From positions 1 to 64,000 of the forward strand of contig JADJJU010000002.1 in NCBI GenBank assembly GCA_016706365.1: DNA of 64,000 nt, written 5' to 3'. The position numbers and the translations under genes are program-made. The stretch comes from Saprospiraceae bacterium (GTDB lineage: Bacteria; Bacteroidota; Bacteroidia; Chitinophagales; Saprospiraceae). Positions 44,091 to 53,298 of this stretch are shown in pieces; positions within the stretch are counted from its first letter, which is position 1; every line of letters begins with the position of its first letter. The notes under the pieces were generated by a model, which was not told the origin of the DNA, ran no database searches, and saw nothing but the letters and a program-made list of their open reading frames with translations.

Positions 44091-44098
44091 TTTAATGC

Positions 44099-44791
44099 TC
44101 ATTCATTACACATGGGCGCCTGGAAGAGGCTGACTACATGGTGAAAATGCAAATCCATAGGCTGAAGACCTCTCATGATCAGCCAGATTCCTGTCAATGC
44201 AAGCATGATAGGAATTAGAATCTGAGCATTTTTAGAATGTTTTTGCATCCAATTTCTCAAGAATGGAAATCCTGCGAATACGGGTAAAGTACCGAGTCCA
44301 AATCCCAACATAACCAATGTAGGAGCGCCTGATCCCAGGGCAGCTGTAGCTGCGGCATACACCATTCCACATGGCAAAAGACCATTCACAGCACCGGCAG
44401 CCAAATAGCCAAATGGGTTTTTACTTTTGAAAGTCTTGCTCCATACTGCAGAAGCCCATTTTGCCGGTAATTGCCATTTGATATTATTAAATGTATTCCT
44501 GTGCTGTGTGTAATTCCAGGCCATGATAAGGAGAAGCATGCCGCTTAGTATGGAGAGAAAGCTTCCTAGTTTATGAACATTGGTCAGTAGTCCCAAAACT
44601 GCAATCAAAAGTCCAATCAACAGGTAAGTGCTTATTCTGCCCAGATGATACAGACTGTATGTCCACCAATTTGTAGTTCCATCCGCTTTTTTGAAAGGAA
44701 GGGACATAGCAATCGGTCCACACATAGCAAAACAATGCCCGGCTGAGCTTAAACCCATTCCCCAACCACTCAGCCAGGCAACCCACATCAT
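44099..44791 (-). CDS. TauE/SafE (UreH-like) membrane protein of the cbb3 cluster
   Basis: A 230-residue membrane protein with six to seven helices. The first helix carries LSSAGHCFAMCGPIAMSLPF, a His/Cys/Met motif seen in the group that accompanies cbb3 oxidase and copper genes; NGLLPCGMVYAAATAALG is the second hallmark with a further Cys. The start overlaps the ccoH stop, so it is the last gene of the oxidase operon. A role in metal (probably copper) transfer for oxidase assembly is likely from context. No substrate is proven for this subgroup. Confidence 0.83.
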   Translation of the reverse strand: MMWVAWLSGWGMGLSSAGHCFAMCGPIAMSLPFKKADGTTNWWTYSLYHLGRISTYLLIGLLIAVLGLLTNVHKLGSFLSILSGMLLLIMAWNYTQHRNTFNNIKWQLPAKWASAVWSKTFKSKNPFGYLAAGAVNGLLPCGMVYAAATAALGSGAPTLVMLGFGLGTLPVFAGFPFLRNWMQKHSKNAQILIPIMLALTGIWLIMRGLQPMDLHFHHVVSLFQAPMCNE

Positions 44792-45222
44792 CAGATACTC
44801 ATTTCTTTGTCAAAATAATAAGGCAATCCATTCTCCATCCATTTGATCTTCAGATGATATTGCCCTTTATGAACTTGTGTCAGCGGAAAGGAAAAAGTCC
44901 TTTTAACAGTTGACGCTTCATTGTATTTAATATCGGCCGCAGGATTGGAAGCATTATAAATCCAGATTTCAAGATTCTTTAACTCAGCAGAGCCTGCAGG
45001 CAATTTGACTTCCAGAATATCTTTCAGCAATAAGATTTCCGGCTGTGCTGAGATCTTTTGAAGATTATTTCTCCCATCGATTACCTGCTGAAATTCGATT
45101 TCCCGCTGATAATAATCCTTAGAAACAAGATTTACATCCTGCTGATAACTGCCAAAAACCAGCGCTCCGATTAATAATATAAATGCGCCGTACATGGCCA
45201 ATATTTTGTATCCCCAACTCAT
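44791..45222 (-). CDS. ccoH: cbb3 oxidase assembly protein CcoH/FixH
   Basis: A 143-residue protein with one N-terminal membrane helix (about 7-27) and a periplasmic FixH domain. The landmarks are QQDVNLVSKDYYQREIEFQQ (the conserved LVxxDYY segment) and a beta-sandwich end with LTQVHKGQYHLKIKWMENG. CcoH is needed for stable assembly of the cbb3 complex and contacts CcoN. It lies between ccoG (6 bases upstream) and the TauE-like gene (overlapping). Confidence 0.9.
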   Translation of the reverse strand: MSWGYKILAMYGAFILLIGALVFGSYQQDVNLVSKDYYQREIEFQQVIDGRNNLQKISAQPEILLLKDILEVKLPAGSAELKNLEIWIYNASNPAADIKYNEASTVKRTFSFPLTQVHKGQYHLKIKWMENGLPYYFDKEMSI

Positions 45223-45228
45223 ATTCTA

Positions 45229-46626
45229 TTATTTAACAGGTCCAAGGAAATTAGTTTTAACTCGGTCAATCAATTTGCCATCAGAATAAATATTCATCCT
45301 GAGTTTAGTTTTTCTGGAGCTTAACTTCTCCGCTGGAATGGTCAGGAAAAAAGTTGCCTGAATCTGACCTTCTCCGGGCACTTCAATAGAATCTCTTCCT
45401 ATCCACTCTATAGTGCCCAGGCCATCCGCATTGACAAGCTCAATGGATAGCTTTTCAAAGGTTTTATTAAGTAGTTTTATATTGTAAAGATTACTGATCT
45501 GCCCATCTTCCTTTTCCTGAAACAATTGCCCCGGAACACGGATGATAGTTACGTCCACATTTGTTCTTGACATTAGTAAAGAGGTCAAAACAACAAGTAA
45601 ACCAATTAATACAGCACTATACGCTTTGATTCTCATGTTCCATGAAAATGGCTTTTTCTCAGCAATTTGTGATTCTGAGGCATATCTGATCAATCCTCTT
45701 GGTTTGCTTATTTTGTCCATTATACTGTCACAAGCATCAATACAGGCAGTACAATTGGTGCATTCCAGCTGAGTTCCATTTCTGATGTCTATCCCGGTAG
45801 GACATACTTTCACACAGAGATCACAATCAATGCAATCACCAAAAACCGGTTCTGCTGCTTTTGCTTTTCCTCTTGGCTCTCCTCTCACATAATCATAGGC
45901 CACAACTATAGAGTTCTTGTCCAGTAAAACCCCCTGCAATCTTCCATATGGACAGACAACTGTACAGGCTTGCTCTCTGAACCATGCAAAGACAAAAAAG
46001 AAAACTCCTGAAAAGACAAGCATAGCAGATAATCCTCCCGCATGCTGAGAAGGAGGCTCAGTCATGATCGCAAATAATTCATCGATACCTATTATGTAGG
46101 CGAGAAATGCATTACTTATAAGAAATGAAATGGCAAAAAAGACGACCCATTTGCTCAGCTTCTTTCTCAATTTCTCAAAATTCCAGGATGCTTTATCCAG
46201 TAATTTCTGTTGAGAGGCGGTTCCTTCTATCCAATATTCGATCTTTCTGAAAACCAACTCCATAAAAATCGTCTGAGGGCAAACCCAGCCACAAAATAGT
46301 CTCCCAAAGACCACAGTAAACAAAATAATGAATACAAATCCTGTGATCATGGCAAATCCAAAGAGAAAGAAATCCTGTGGCCAGAAAATTTTACCGAATA
46401 ATATGAATTTGCGTTCAAGGATGTTAAACAGGAAAAAAGGATGCCCATTGACTTTAACGAAAGGCATAGCAAAAAAGAATATCAGAAAAGCAAAACTCAG
46501 CCAGGTACGGGCATTGTAATACCGGCCGGAAGGTTTGAAGGCATACACCCAGTTCCTTTTTCCGCTTTCATCGATAGAGGTGACTCTGTCTCTGAATGAA
46601 TCAACATTTTCGTCCTTTTTTGACAT
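45229..46626 (-). CDS. ccoG: cbb3 oxidase accessory ferredoxin CcoG/FixG
   Basis: A 465-residue inner-membrane protein with five helices and two cytoplasmic 4Fe-4S clusters. Membrane-side Cys motifs are GWVCPQTIFMELVFRKIEYW and CTVVCPYGRLQGVLLD; the ferredoxin part has CIDCDLCVKVCPTGIDI and CTNCTACIDACD. The C-terminal periplasmic part is a FixG immunoglobulin-like domain. CcoG is known to act as a cupric reductase supplying Cu(I) for the CuB site. Its place in ccoNOQP-GHIS matches the general operon plan. Confidence 0.94.
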   Translation of the reverse strand: MSKKDENVDSFRDRVTSIDESGKRNWVYAFKPSGRYYNARTWLSFAFLIFFFAMPFVKVNGHPFFLFNILERKFILFGKIFWPQDFFLFGFAMITGFVFIILFTVVFGRLFCGWVCPQTIFMELVFRKIEYWIEGTASQQKLLDKASWNFEKLRKKLSKWVVFFAISFLISNAFLAYIIGIDELFAIMTEPPSQHAGGLSAMLVFSGVFFFVFAWFREQACTVVCPYGRLQGVLLDKNSIVVAYDYVRGEPRGKAKAAEPVFGDCIDCDLCVKVCPTGIDIRNGTQLECTNCTACIDACDSIMDKISKPRGLIRYASESQIAEKKPFSWNMRIKAYSAVLIGLLVVLTSLLMSRTNVDVTIIRVPGQLFQEKEDGQISNLYNIKLLNKTFEKLSIELVNADGLGTIEWIGRDSIEVPGEGQIQATFFLTIPAEKLSSRKTKLRMNIYSDGKLIDRVKTNFLGPVK

Positions 46627-46681
46627 TATAATTTATGTTCCTCTCTATTTATATTTATTTCCTTTTGGAAAAATTGTCCGA

Positions 46682-47821
46682 TCACAATTTATCGGGAGTT
46701 TCGATTTTCATCGTATCATTTTGATTCTCAATTTCAGGACTTTCCTCTATCAACACACCCTGAGGAGCTTTTCCTCCCGGGAGATCAGTGCCTTCGAGTG
46801 TTTTGATATAATTGGCTACTTGTGCTATCTGAGTCGGAGAAAGCATTTCCTGCCATGATTGCATTCCTTTTTCAACAACTCCATATTTAATGACTTTGAA
46901 TATGGAAGCAATATCGTTTCCGTGAAGCCAATATCTGTCCGTCATGTTTGGCCCGACAGATCCAATCCCGCTTTCCAGGTGACAAGCTGCACAATTCGCA
47001 ATAAAAACTGCCCTGCCTTTTTCCAAAAATTCCGCTTCATTGTTGAGTGTTACGGTGGTTTCATCTACCAGACTGGCAGACTGGGCACGATAAACTTTCA
47101 TATTCTCCTCTGCTTCTACCATTTCCAGTTCCAGTTCCTGAAGAGGCAAAGGTGCTGTTTGAGTAACATGATATCTCCACAGGTAAATCACGGCAAATAC
47201 AATCGTTAGTATAAATCCCCATTTCCACCAGGGTGGAAGATCATTGTCCAACTCTCTGATTCCGTCATATTCATGATGAGACATGATTTCCTTTTCTCTT
47301 TCGACCGCAACTGATTTATTCATCATGGCCCAAATCTTAGCGAAATAAGGCTTCATGTTTAGTTGAAATCCGGGTCTCCTTTCTTGGACTTCAGCTACTG
47401 GTTCCATTGTTTTCAGCATTCTGGCAATTCCGTTGTAAATAAACAGGATGACCATTAATTCTGCAGCGATGACCACTATAAACAGCATCCAGGCTTCAAT
47501 AGTGATATTGGCAGGAATAAATGTAGAGGCCGCAGCCTGACTTTCTACCGGCACGATCATCAAAGCTAATGCCAGAAGTCCTGCCCCTTTGCCTGCATTA
47601 CCGGGCCAGGAAATGGTGGCATTGTTCATAAGCTTGTTGTAGATCCTAACCATTAGGGCGATGACCAGCAATAGCAACAAAGCAACCCCGATTAAAGTGT
47701 ATTCTATCAATGATGAAGTCCAGTTGACGGCAGGCGCTGCTGGCTCCGCGACCTGTGCCGAGGCCATAAAGGAGAAACTTGCAGCCGCTGCGGTCATTAA
47801 AGATGTATAAACCCTTTTCAT
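46682..47821 (-). CDS. ccoP: cbb3 oxidase subunit CcoP, single-haem form
   Basis: A 379-residue subunit of the cbb3 complex. The ATG at 47821 gives MKRVYTSLMTAAAASFSFMA; an upstream start at 47869 is less likely. Three membrane helices (about 34-55, 78-96, 108-130) precede another near 205-225, more than in proteobacterial CcoP. Only one haem c site is present, CAACH in FIANCAACHLESGIGSVGPN, with a distal Met in KGMQSWQEMLS. Proteobacterial CcoP carries two. The single-haem form with an N-terminal extension is known in Bacteroidota. It passes electrons from a donor cytochrome to CcoO. Confidence 0.9.
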   Translation of the reverse strand: MKRVYTSLMTAAAASFSFMASAQVAEPAAPAVNWTSSLIEYTLIGVALLLLLVIALMVRIYNKLMNNATISWPGNAGKGAGLLALALMIVPVESQAAASTFIPANITIEAWMLFIVVIAAELMVILFIYNGIARMLKTMEPVAEVQERRPGFQLNMKPYFAKIWAMMNKSVAVEREKEIMSHHEYDGIRELDNDLPPWWKWGFILTIVFAVIYLWRYHVTQTAPLPLQELELEMVEAEENMKVYRAQSASLVDETTVTLNNEAEFLEKGRAVFIANCAACHLESGIGSVGPNMTDRYWLHGNDIASIFKVIKYGVVEKGMQSWQEMLSPTQIAQVANYIKTLEGTDLPGGKAPQGVLIEESPEIENQNDTMKIETPDKL

Positions 47822-47876
47822 ATTGTTATTCGGATTTGACGTTTTGTTTATATAATTTTTACCGTTCAATCAGCCT

Positions 47877-48074
47877 TTAGAGCAAAGGATCATTGAAACT
47901 GGAAGATGGTAAATTGTCTTCCAGTGGAATATGACTGATTCTGGCTACAGTGTTTTTATCCATAGCAAATACATAAATCAGCATAGCGGTAAAGAAGACC
48001 GTGAAAATGATCAGTGCTATCAGTGGAAAAATGCTGATACCTGTGATGGATTGTAGATAGTTTATAAATTTCAT
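47877..48074 (-). CDS. ccoQ: cbb3 oxidase small subunit CcoQ-like
   Basis: A 65-residue single-helix protein: FPLIALIIFTVFFTAMLIYV, then FAMDKNTVARISHIPLED. The helix followed by a short cytoplasmic polar tail and its place between ccoO and ccoP fit CcoQ/FixQ. Sequence identity in this family is low, so position carries most of the call. Confidence 0.78.
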   Translation of the reverse strand: MKFINYLQSITGISIFPLIALIIFTVFFTAMLIYVFAMDKNTVARISHIPLEDNLPSSSFNDPLL

Positions 48075-48123
48075 TTTGATAAAAAGCTTCTTTTATAAAT
48101 TGAATTCTTAAATGATTTATTCT

Positions 48124-48654
48124 TTACTGTTTTGTTGGTAAAGATGCCGGAGCCTGATTCTTAATATCGGTACCCATCCTTTGCAAATAAGCTATGAGGG
48201 CAACAATTTCGCTGGTAGGGATAGATTGCAGCTTATCCTTTTCAAGATTGGCCACGATAGCATTTCCCTGAATCATGAGCTCTTCATTGGCTTTCAGATC
48301 GTATCCTTCTTCGTATGGAACTCCCAATGCCGTCATCGCTCTTATCATTTTCGGAGTGAGTGATGTATCAATAGTGTTGTCCAGCAACCATGGATAATTA
48401 GGCATGATACTTCCCGGAGAAATGGATTGTGATTCCAGCATGTGATTATAATGCCAGGAGTCAGGATATTTCCCTCCGATTCTGGCAAGATCCGGACCTG
48501 TGCGCTTAGACCCCCACTGAAATGGGTGATCATAAACAAATTCACCTGCTTTGGAATATTCACCATATCTGGCAATCTCATCTCTGAAAGGACGTATCAT
48601 CTGCGAGTGGCATGTGTAGCAACCTTCTCTGAGATAAATGTCTCTGCCATGCAA
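48124..48654 (-). CDS. ccoO: cbb3 oxidase CcoO part (probably the C-terminal half of a CcoN-CcoO fusion)
   Basis: The mono-haem cytochrome c part of the cbb3 oxidase. HGRDIYLREGCYTCHSQMIR is the CcoO hallmark, with the haem motif CYTCH; RTGPDLARIGGKYPDSWHYN and the Met ligand region PGSIMPNYPWLLDN follow. As read it starts at an internal ATG at 48654 and lacks the N-terminal membrane anchor of a separate CcoO. In the frame just before it, PYxPLELHGRDIY is restored if one base is added near 48670, which joins it in frame to CcoN. Fused CcoNO is the usual Bacteroidota form, so this is most likely a single gene, 48124-50254. Confidence 0.9.
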   Translation of the reverse strand: MHGRDIYLREGCYTCHSQMIRPFRDEIARYGEYSKAGEFVYDHPFQWGSKRTGPDLARIGGKYPDSWHYNHMLESQSISPGSIMPNYPWLLDNTIDTSLTPKMIRAMTALGVPYEEGYDLKANEELMIQGNAIVANLEKDKLQSIPTSEIVALIAYLQRMGTDIKNQAPASLPTKQ

Positions 48655-48655
48655 T

Positions 48656-50254
48656 TCAAGCGGAGTATGGCTTGACTGCTGCTATAGTAGGAACATTGCT
48701 CTGTATCAGAAATGTAGGAACGAGTTCGATAATACCTCCAATAGCAACAATGACTAAAGATGCGACCAACATCTGCACCGGACGTTTCTCAATCCACCTG
48801 TGCCAGTGTTCCCTCGTTCCAGATACTTCACGAGGCAAGGCAACGGGCACATGGGCGGCTTCATTAGCTACTAATACTCCTGTTTTGACTGTCCTGAATA
48901 TATTGTAAACCATGATCAATGCGCCTGATAAATACATCAATCCACCCAGTGCTCTCAGAGCATACATAGGGACGATATTGGTCACAGTCTCCAAAAAACG
49001 ATATTGTATAATTCCGTCCGCAGTGAATGATTTCCACATCAAACTCTGCGTAAATCCAGCCCAATACAGGGGTATTGCATAAAACAATATACCCAGTGTT
49101 CCTATCCAAAAATGCGCATTCATCAATTTTTTACTGTACATCTGTGTTCCGAAAATTCTCGGGATCAACCAGTACAGAATACCGAAAGTCAAAAATCCAT
49201 TCCAGCCTAATCCCCCAACGTGAACATGCGCTACGATCCAGTCAGTAAAGTGGGCAATAGCATTTACATTTTTCAATGATAATAATGGACCTTCCAGTGT
49301 AGCCATACCGTATGCAGTTACTGCTACGACCATGAATTTCAGGACCGGATCTTCTTTCACTTTATCCCATGCACCTCTTAGTGTGAAAAGTCCATTGATC
49401 ATACCACCCCAGGATGGAGCAATTAGCATGATTGAAAATACCACCCAGGACTGAGCCCAGTCAGGTAAGGATGTATATAATAAATGGTGAGGACCTGCCC
49501 AGATATAAAGGAATATCAGTGCCCAGAAGTGGATAATTGAAAGTCTGTATGAATAAATAGGACGATTAGCTGCTTTAGGTAAAAAGTAATACATCAATCC
49601 CAAATAAGGCGTAGTAAGGAAAAATGCAACCGCATTGTGCCCGTACCACCATTGGACAAGTGCATCCTGGACACCAGCATAGTAAGAGTAACTTTTAAAT
49701 AATGCAATTGGATATTCAAATGAGTTTACAATATGCAGCATAGCTACTGTAATCCATGTGGCAATATAAAACCAGATAGCAACATAGATTACATGTTCTT
49801 TTCTTTTGACGATGGTCATCATCATATTCAATCCAAAAACTACCCAGATCAGTGTAATAGCAATGTCAATCGGCCATTCCAGCTCTGCATATTCTTTTCC
49901 TGTGGTGAATCCTGCCAGAAGCGTAACAGCTGCTGCCACAATGATGGCCTGCCAGCCCCAGAAATGTACTTTACTGGCCAGATCGCTCCACATTCTTGCT
50001 TTACAAAGCCTTTGAAGTGAATAATACACTCCCATAAAAATACCATTACCTACAAATGCAAATATTACTGCATTGGTGTGCAATGGACGAAGTCTTCCAA
50101 ATGTGGTTGGAGCAAAATCAAAACTTAGCTGTGGCCATACCATCTGCAGTGCAGCATACAGACCAACCAACATTCCTACTACTCCCCAAAGGGCAGTTGC
50201 AAATGCGAAGTTTCTGACAATCTTATTATCATAGTAAATAGTTTGGGTCTCCAT
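48656..50254 (-). CDS. ccoN: cbb3 oxidase catalytic subunit CcoN (N-terminal part of a probable CcoNO fusion)
   Basis: This is the haem-copper oxidase subunit that reduces O2 to water and pumps protons at low oxygen. The 532 residues form 12 or more helices. Haem and CuB ligands are all in place: LRPLHTNAVIFAFVGNG (low-spin haem), WWYGHNAVAFFLT (CuB His), YIWAGPHHLLYTSLPDW (CuB His pair) and HFTDWIVAHVHVGGLGWNG (haem b3 and b). The fourteenth segment near VASLVIVAIGGIIELVPTFL is what anchors the CcoO part in fused enzymes. The stop at 48656 follows TIAAVKPYSA; a one-base gap there separates it from CcoO. The ccoS gene precedes it by 19 bases. Confidence 0.95.
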   Translation of the reverse strand: METQTIYYDNKIVRNFAFATALWGVVGMLVGLYAALQMVWPQLSFDFAPTTFGRLRPLHTNAVIFAFVGNGIFMGVYYSLQRLCKARMWSDLASKVHFWGWQAIIVAAAVTLLAGFTTGKEYAELEWPIDIAITLIWVVFGLNMMMTIVKRKEHVIYVAIWFYIATWITVAMLHIVNSFEYPIALFKSYSYYAGVQDALVQWWYGHNAVAFFLTTPYLGLMYYFLPKAANRPIYSYRLSIIHFWALIFLYIWAGPHHLLYTSLPDWAQSWVVFSIMLIAPSWGGMINGLFTLRGAWDKVKEDPVLKFMVVAVTAYGMATLEGPLLSLKNVNAIAHFTDWIVAHVHVGGLGWNGFLTFGILYWLIPRIFGTQMYSKKLMNAHFWIGTLGILFYAIPLYWAGFTQSLMWKSFTADGIIQYRFLETVTNIVPMYALRALGGLMYLSGALIMVYNIFRTVKTGVLVANEAAHVPVALPREVSGTREHWHRWIEKRPVQMLVASLVIVAIGGIIELVPTFLIQSNVPTIAAVKPYSA

Positions 50255-50273
50255 AGTTGATATTTTCCAGGGA

Positions 50274-50432
50274 TTATTTGTTTTTTAATTTCTTGTTTTG
50301 ATCAAAGAGGATACGGTGAGCGGGGGAAATGTCATCTTCAAACTGCCCGGTTTTGCTGGCCCAAATAAAGGCCAGCAAAAACCCCCCCGCCAGGATGATG
50401 CTGCATAACATCAAGATTATTATAACACTCAT
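50274..50432 (-). CDS. ccoS: cbb3 oxidase maturation protein CcoS
   Basis: A 52-residue protein, short enough to be missed by length cut-offs: MSVIIILMLCSIILAGGFLL, then AFIWASKTGQFEDDISPAHR and ILFDQNKK. It has a single N-terminal helix, and the motif FxWAxKxGQFEDxxSPAxRIL is the CcoS/FixS signature. CcoS is needed for insertion of haem b and copper into CcoN. It lies 65 bases after ccoI and 19 bases before ccoN, exactly where it belongs in ccoIS-NO. Confidence 0.92.
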   Translation of the reverse strand: MSVIIILMLCSIILAGGFLLAFIWASKTGQFEDDISPAHRILFDQNKKLKNK

Positions 50433-50497
50433 GGTTTATTTAATTTCTCGGAGACAAATGTAAATGCCCCCAATGATGACTTTGCTGACACCACTCA

Positions 50498-52978
50498 TTA
50501 CAAAGCATGATATATGTCATTGCTGATTTTTATATCGTTTTTGAATATTAATGAAGTCTGCCATTTGACCAGTAACCAGCTCAGAAGTATAATGCTCAGT
50601 GAGCTTGCCGGCATTATGATTGCCGCCGCCAAAGGCGTTAGAGTACCACTGACTGCCAAACTAATACCTATAACATTATACAATAGCGAATAAGAAAAAC
50701 AAGCCTTGATAATGTTTCTGCTTTTTGCAGCGAGGAGGATATATTGATCTAATTTTGATAATTGATCTGCCCTCAGTATACCATCACTTGAAGGGGTAAA
50801 TTGCTGCATGGATTGAGCAAGGGCAATTCCCAAATTACTTTTTTTCAGTGCTCCTGCATCATTCAGCCCATCTCCTACCATGATTACCTTACTTCCGCCA
50901 GATTGCAGCGTGCTGATAATTTCCAGTTTTTGTTCCGGTAATTGGTTGAAGTGCATTTCTGTAAGTCCAGAAGTAATAACATTCAGATCTTTTGCTCCCC
51001 TATCATTATCTCCACTGATGATTATTGTTTTACATATTTTTTCAAGTCTTTGAAATAATTGATGCAAGCCGGTCCTATAGCTTTGCGTGATATGGAAAGC
51101 ACCAATATATTCCCCATCGATTTGAAGATGGACCACACTTCCATTAGACTTTAAAGCAAGTTTTGATTTGGTAAATGAAGCACTTCCAATCACTATTTGC
51201 ATGCCATTTATAGTGCCGGTGATCCCTCTTCCGGGAGATTCATTAAAATATTCAGGTACCAGGTCTGTAAAGAGATCTGCATTGAGATGTTTAGCTAATA
51301 TTTTGCTAAGAGGGTGTGAAGAGCGGGCAGCAAGAACTCCTATAGCTGATTTCACATATTCCGGCAAAGCTTTTCCATCATAAGTGATGAGATGTTCATC
51401 AGGATTAGTCAGTGTGCCGGTTTTGTCCAGCACTACAATATCCGGCTTAGCAAGAATCTCAAGATAAGCAGCGCTGCGTAAATAAAAACCCTGAGCAGCG
51501 AACGTGTTCAGAACAAATCCATTGGTAAATGAAGCAGTCAATAACAATGTGCAGGGACATGCTATGATTAATACAGAGGTGACGCTTTTCCAGATCAGAT
51601 CGGGATCTGTTATCGACCAATAAGTAGCAGTGACTGCTGAAATTCCAAAGACAACCCATGTAAAATAAAGGCTCACTTTATCCAGCCAATGGTCTCTCAT
51701 GGTCTTTTCTGTGGAGAAAATATCCCTATTCCATAGGCTTGTAAGATAACTGTGCTGAACAGATTGCAACAATTGAACCTCGATAAAATCTCCTGCATTT
51801 TTGGCACCGGCAAATACCAATCCACCTGGTTGCTTTTCTATTAAATCAGATTCACCCGTTACAAAACTGTAATCGAGATAAGCATTACCGCGGATCAATT
51901 GCCCGTCAGCAGGAAGGAGCTCGCCTGGTCCAATTCGGATCAGATCATTTTTTTGGAGATATTTTAATGCTTTAGGTATATAACCTGACGCTGCATAAAC
52001 ATTAACCGCAATAGGGAAATATGATTTGTAGTCCCGCTCGTATTTTAATTCTTTATAGGTCTTATCCTGAACATATCTGCCCAGCAACATGAAGAAAACA
52101 ATTCCTGTCATGGAGTCAAAATATCCTCCGGAATCTAAAACAATCACCTCATAGATACTTCTGAGAAAAGTTACAGCAATGGCAAGGGCAATTGGTGCAT
52201 CAATATTGACTCTTCCCTGCTGAATCGATGCCCATGCAGAATCAAAGAATGGTCTGGCTGAGTAAAAAACAACGGGAAAAGAAAGTACCAATGCAAAATA
52301 CCTAAACCAGATATCAAGTGTATATGCCTGCTCAGGAGTGGCTCCAAGGTATTCCGGAAAACTCAGCAACATAATGTTTCCAAAAGCAAAAGCGGCAATT
52401 CCCAGACGAATGGCAGATGTTCTTCCTGGTGCTGGTTTTCCAATTTTATTTTCATCCATATCCTTGTGACTCAGATAGGGTTCGTACCCGATCTTTGCCA
52501 ACCATTCTACTATCTTTCTAAGGTTGATTTGTTTATGGTCAAAAATTACTGTGAGCTCTTTTCTTGGAAAATTAAGCTCCGTTCGCAGGAATCCGGGATG
52601 AACTTTGTACATGTTTTCCAATAAGTAAATGCAGGAACTGCAGTGAATATTGGGAATTTGAAACAGGACCCGTGTCTGGGAGTTGTCTTGATACCGGATC
52701 AACTTTTGCTGAATCTCAGGTAGGTCCAGGTAAGCATATTTTTCTTTTTCGAATTTGACTTTATGAGCGTGCAGATTTTCATCCAGTTGATAATATTCAC
52801 AAAGACCATTTGCAGAAAGAATGGAATATACAGTGGAGCAACCATGGCAGCAAAATTTGTGTTGCTCTAATTCAATAGGATTAACCGGTAAAGGATCGCC
52901 GCAGTGAAAGCACATTGTTTCTGGTAAAACTCCCTTAAGCTCAGATTCCTGTAAAATGTTGGATTGCGTTGTGGCCAT
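50498..52978 (-). CDS. ccoI: Copper-exporting P1B-type ATPase CcoI/FixI
   Basis: An 826-residue heavy-metal ATPase that supplies copper to the cbb3 oxidase. The N-terminus has a double Cys zinc-finger-like segment (CFHCGDPLP, KFCCHGCSTVYSIL) and an HMA-like domain with a HCSSCIYLLENMYKVHPGF metal site. Eight helices include the CPC metal motif (IIACPCTLLLTAS). The phosphorylation site is DKTGTLTNPDEH, with the hinge MVGDGLNDAGALKKS and the HP motif SSHPLSKILA. The chosen ATG at 52978 begins MATTQSNILQE; a GTG at 53023 that overlaps the previous stop (GTGA) is possible. Confidence 0.92.
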   Translation of the reverse strand: MATTQSNILQESELKGVLPETMCFHCGDPLPVNPIELEQHKFCCHGCSTVYSILSANGLCEYYQLDENLHAHKVKFEKEKYAYLDLPEIQQKLIRYQDNSQTRVLFQIPNIHCSSCIYLLENMYKVHPGFLRTELNFPRKELTVIFDHKQINLRKIVEWLAKIGYEPYLSHKDMDENKIGKPAPGRTSAIRLGIAAFAFGNIMLLSFPEYLGATPEQAYTLDIWFRYFALVLSFPVVFYSARPFFDSAWASIQQGRVNIDAPIALAIAVTFLRSIYEVIVLDSGGYFDSMTGIVFFMLLGRYVQDKTYKELKYERDYKSYFPIAVNVYAASGYIPKALKYLQKNDLIRIGPGELLPADGQLIRGNAYLDYSFVTGESDLIEKQPGGLVFAGAKNAGDFIEVQLLQSVQHSYLTSLWNRDIFSTEKTMRDHWLDKVSLYFTWVVFGISAVTATYWSITDPDLIWKSVTSVLIIACPCTLLLTASFTNGFVLNTFAAQGFYLRSAAYLEILAKPDIVVLDKTGTLTNPDEHLITYDGKALPEYVKSAIGVLAARSSHPLSKILAKHLNADLFTDLVPEYFNESPGRGITGTINGMQIVIGSASFTKSKLALKSNGSVVHLQIDGEYIGAFHITQSYRTGLHQLFQRLEKICKTIIISGDNDRGAKDLNVITSGLTEMHFNQLPEQKLEIISTLQSGGSKVIMVGDGLNDAGALKKSNLGIALAQSMQQFTPSSDGILRADQLSKLDQYILLAAKSRNIIKACFSYSLLYNVIGISLAVSGTLTPLAAAIIMPASSLSIILLSWLLVKWQTSLIFKNDIKISNDIYHAL

Positions 52979-53019
52979 TCTGATGTTATATGAAATATAT
53001 GAGTTTCGGGTTAGTATAA

Positions 53020-53298
53020 TCACACATCCTCGGAGGAGGAGTGCTCAATATCTGAGTTAATGGCATTGAGGATTGAAATCCTCAATTGCTCCACCTCAGG
53101 AATACTATTTTGTGCCAGTGGAATATTGTGCAGAAATAAAGCTGGGACAGAAAGTGCACCTGAGGACACTATTTCATCTACATCATGAATTCTTTCTACT
53201 TTATAGGTTTCGTAGATTTTTTCCATAGCCTCCTCCAGCCTCAGCAGAAGCTTGTAGTATTTGTCGTTTTGTATGCCATATATTTTGAATTCCAACAT
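53020..53298 (-). CDS. Thioredoxin-like protein lacking the redox cysteines
   Basis: A 92-residue protein that resembles the thioredoxin_3 group: FKIYGIQNDKYYKLLLRLEE, a helix, EKIYETYKVERIHDVDEIVS, then GALSVPALFLHNIPLAQN with the cis-Pro (SVPAL). In this fold the first loop normally holds CxxC (here GIQND), and there is no Cys anywhere in the protein. It is the first gene of the cbb3 cluster and abuts ccoI. A structural or copper-site chaperone role is a guess. I am fairly sure of the fold and not of the function. Confidence 0.72.
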   Translation of the reverse strand: MLEFKIYGIQNDKYYKLLLRLEEAMEKIYETYKVERIHDVDEIVSSGALSVPALFLHNIPLAQNSIPEVEQLRISILNAINSDIEHSSSEDV

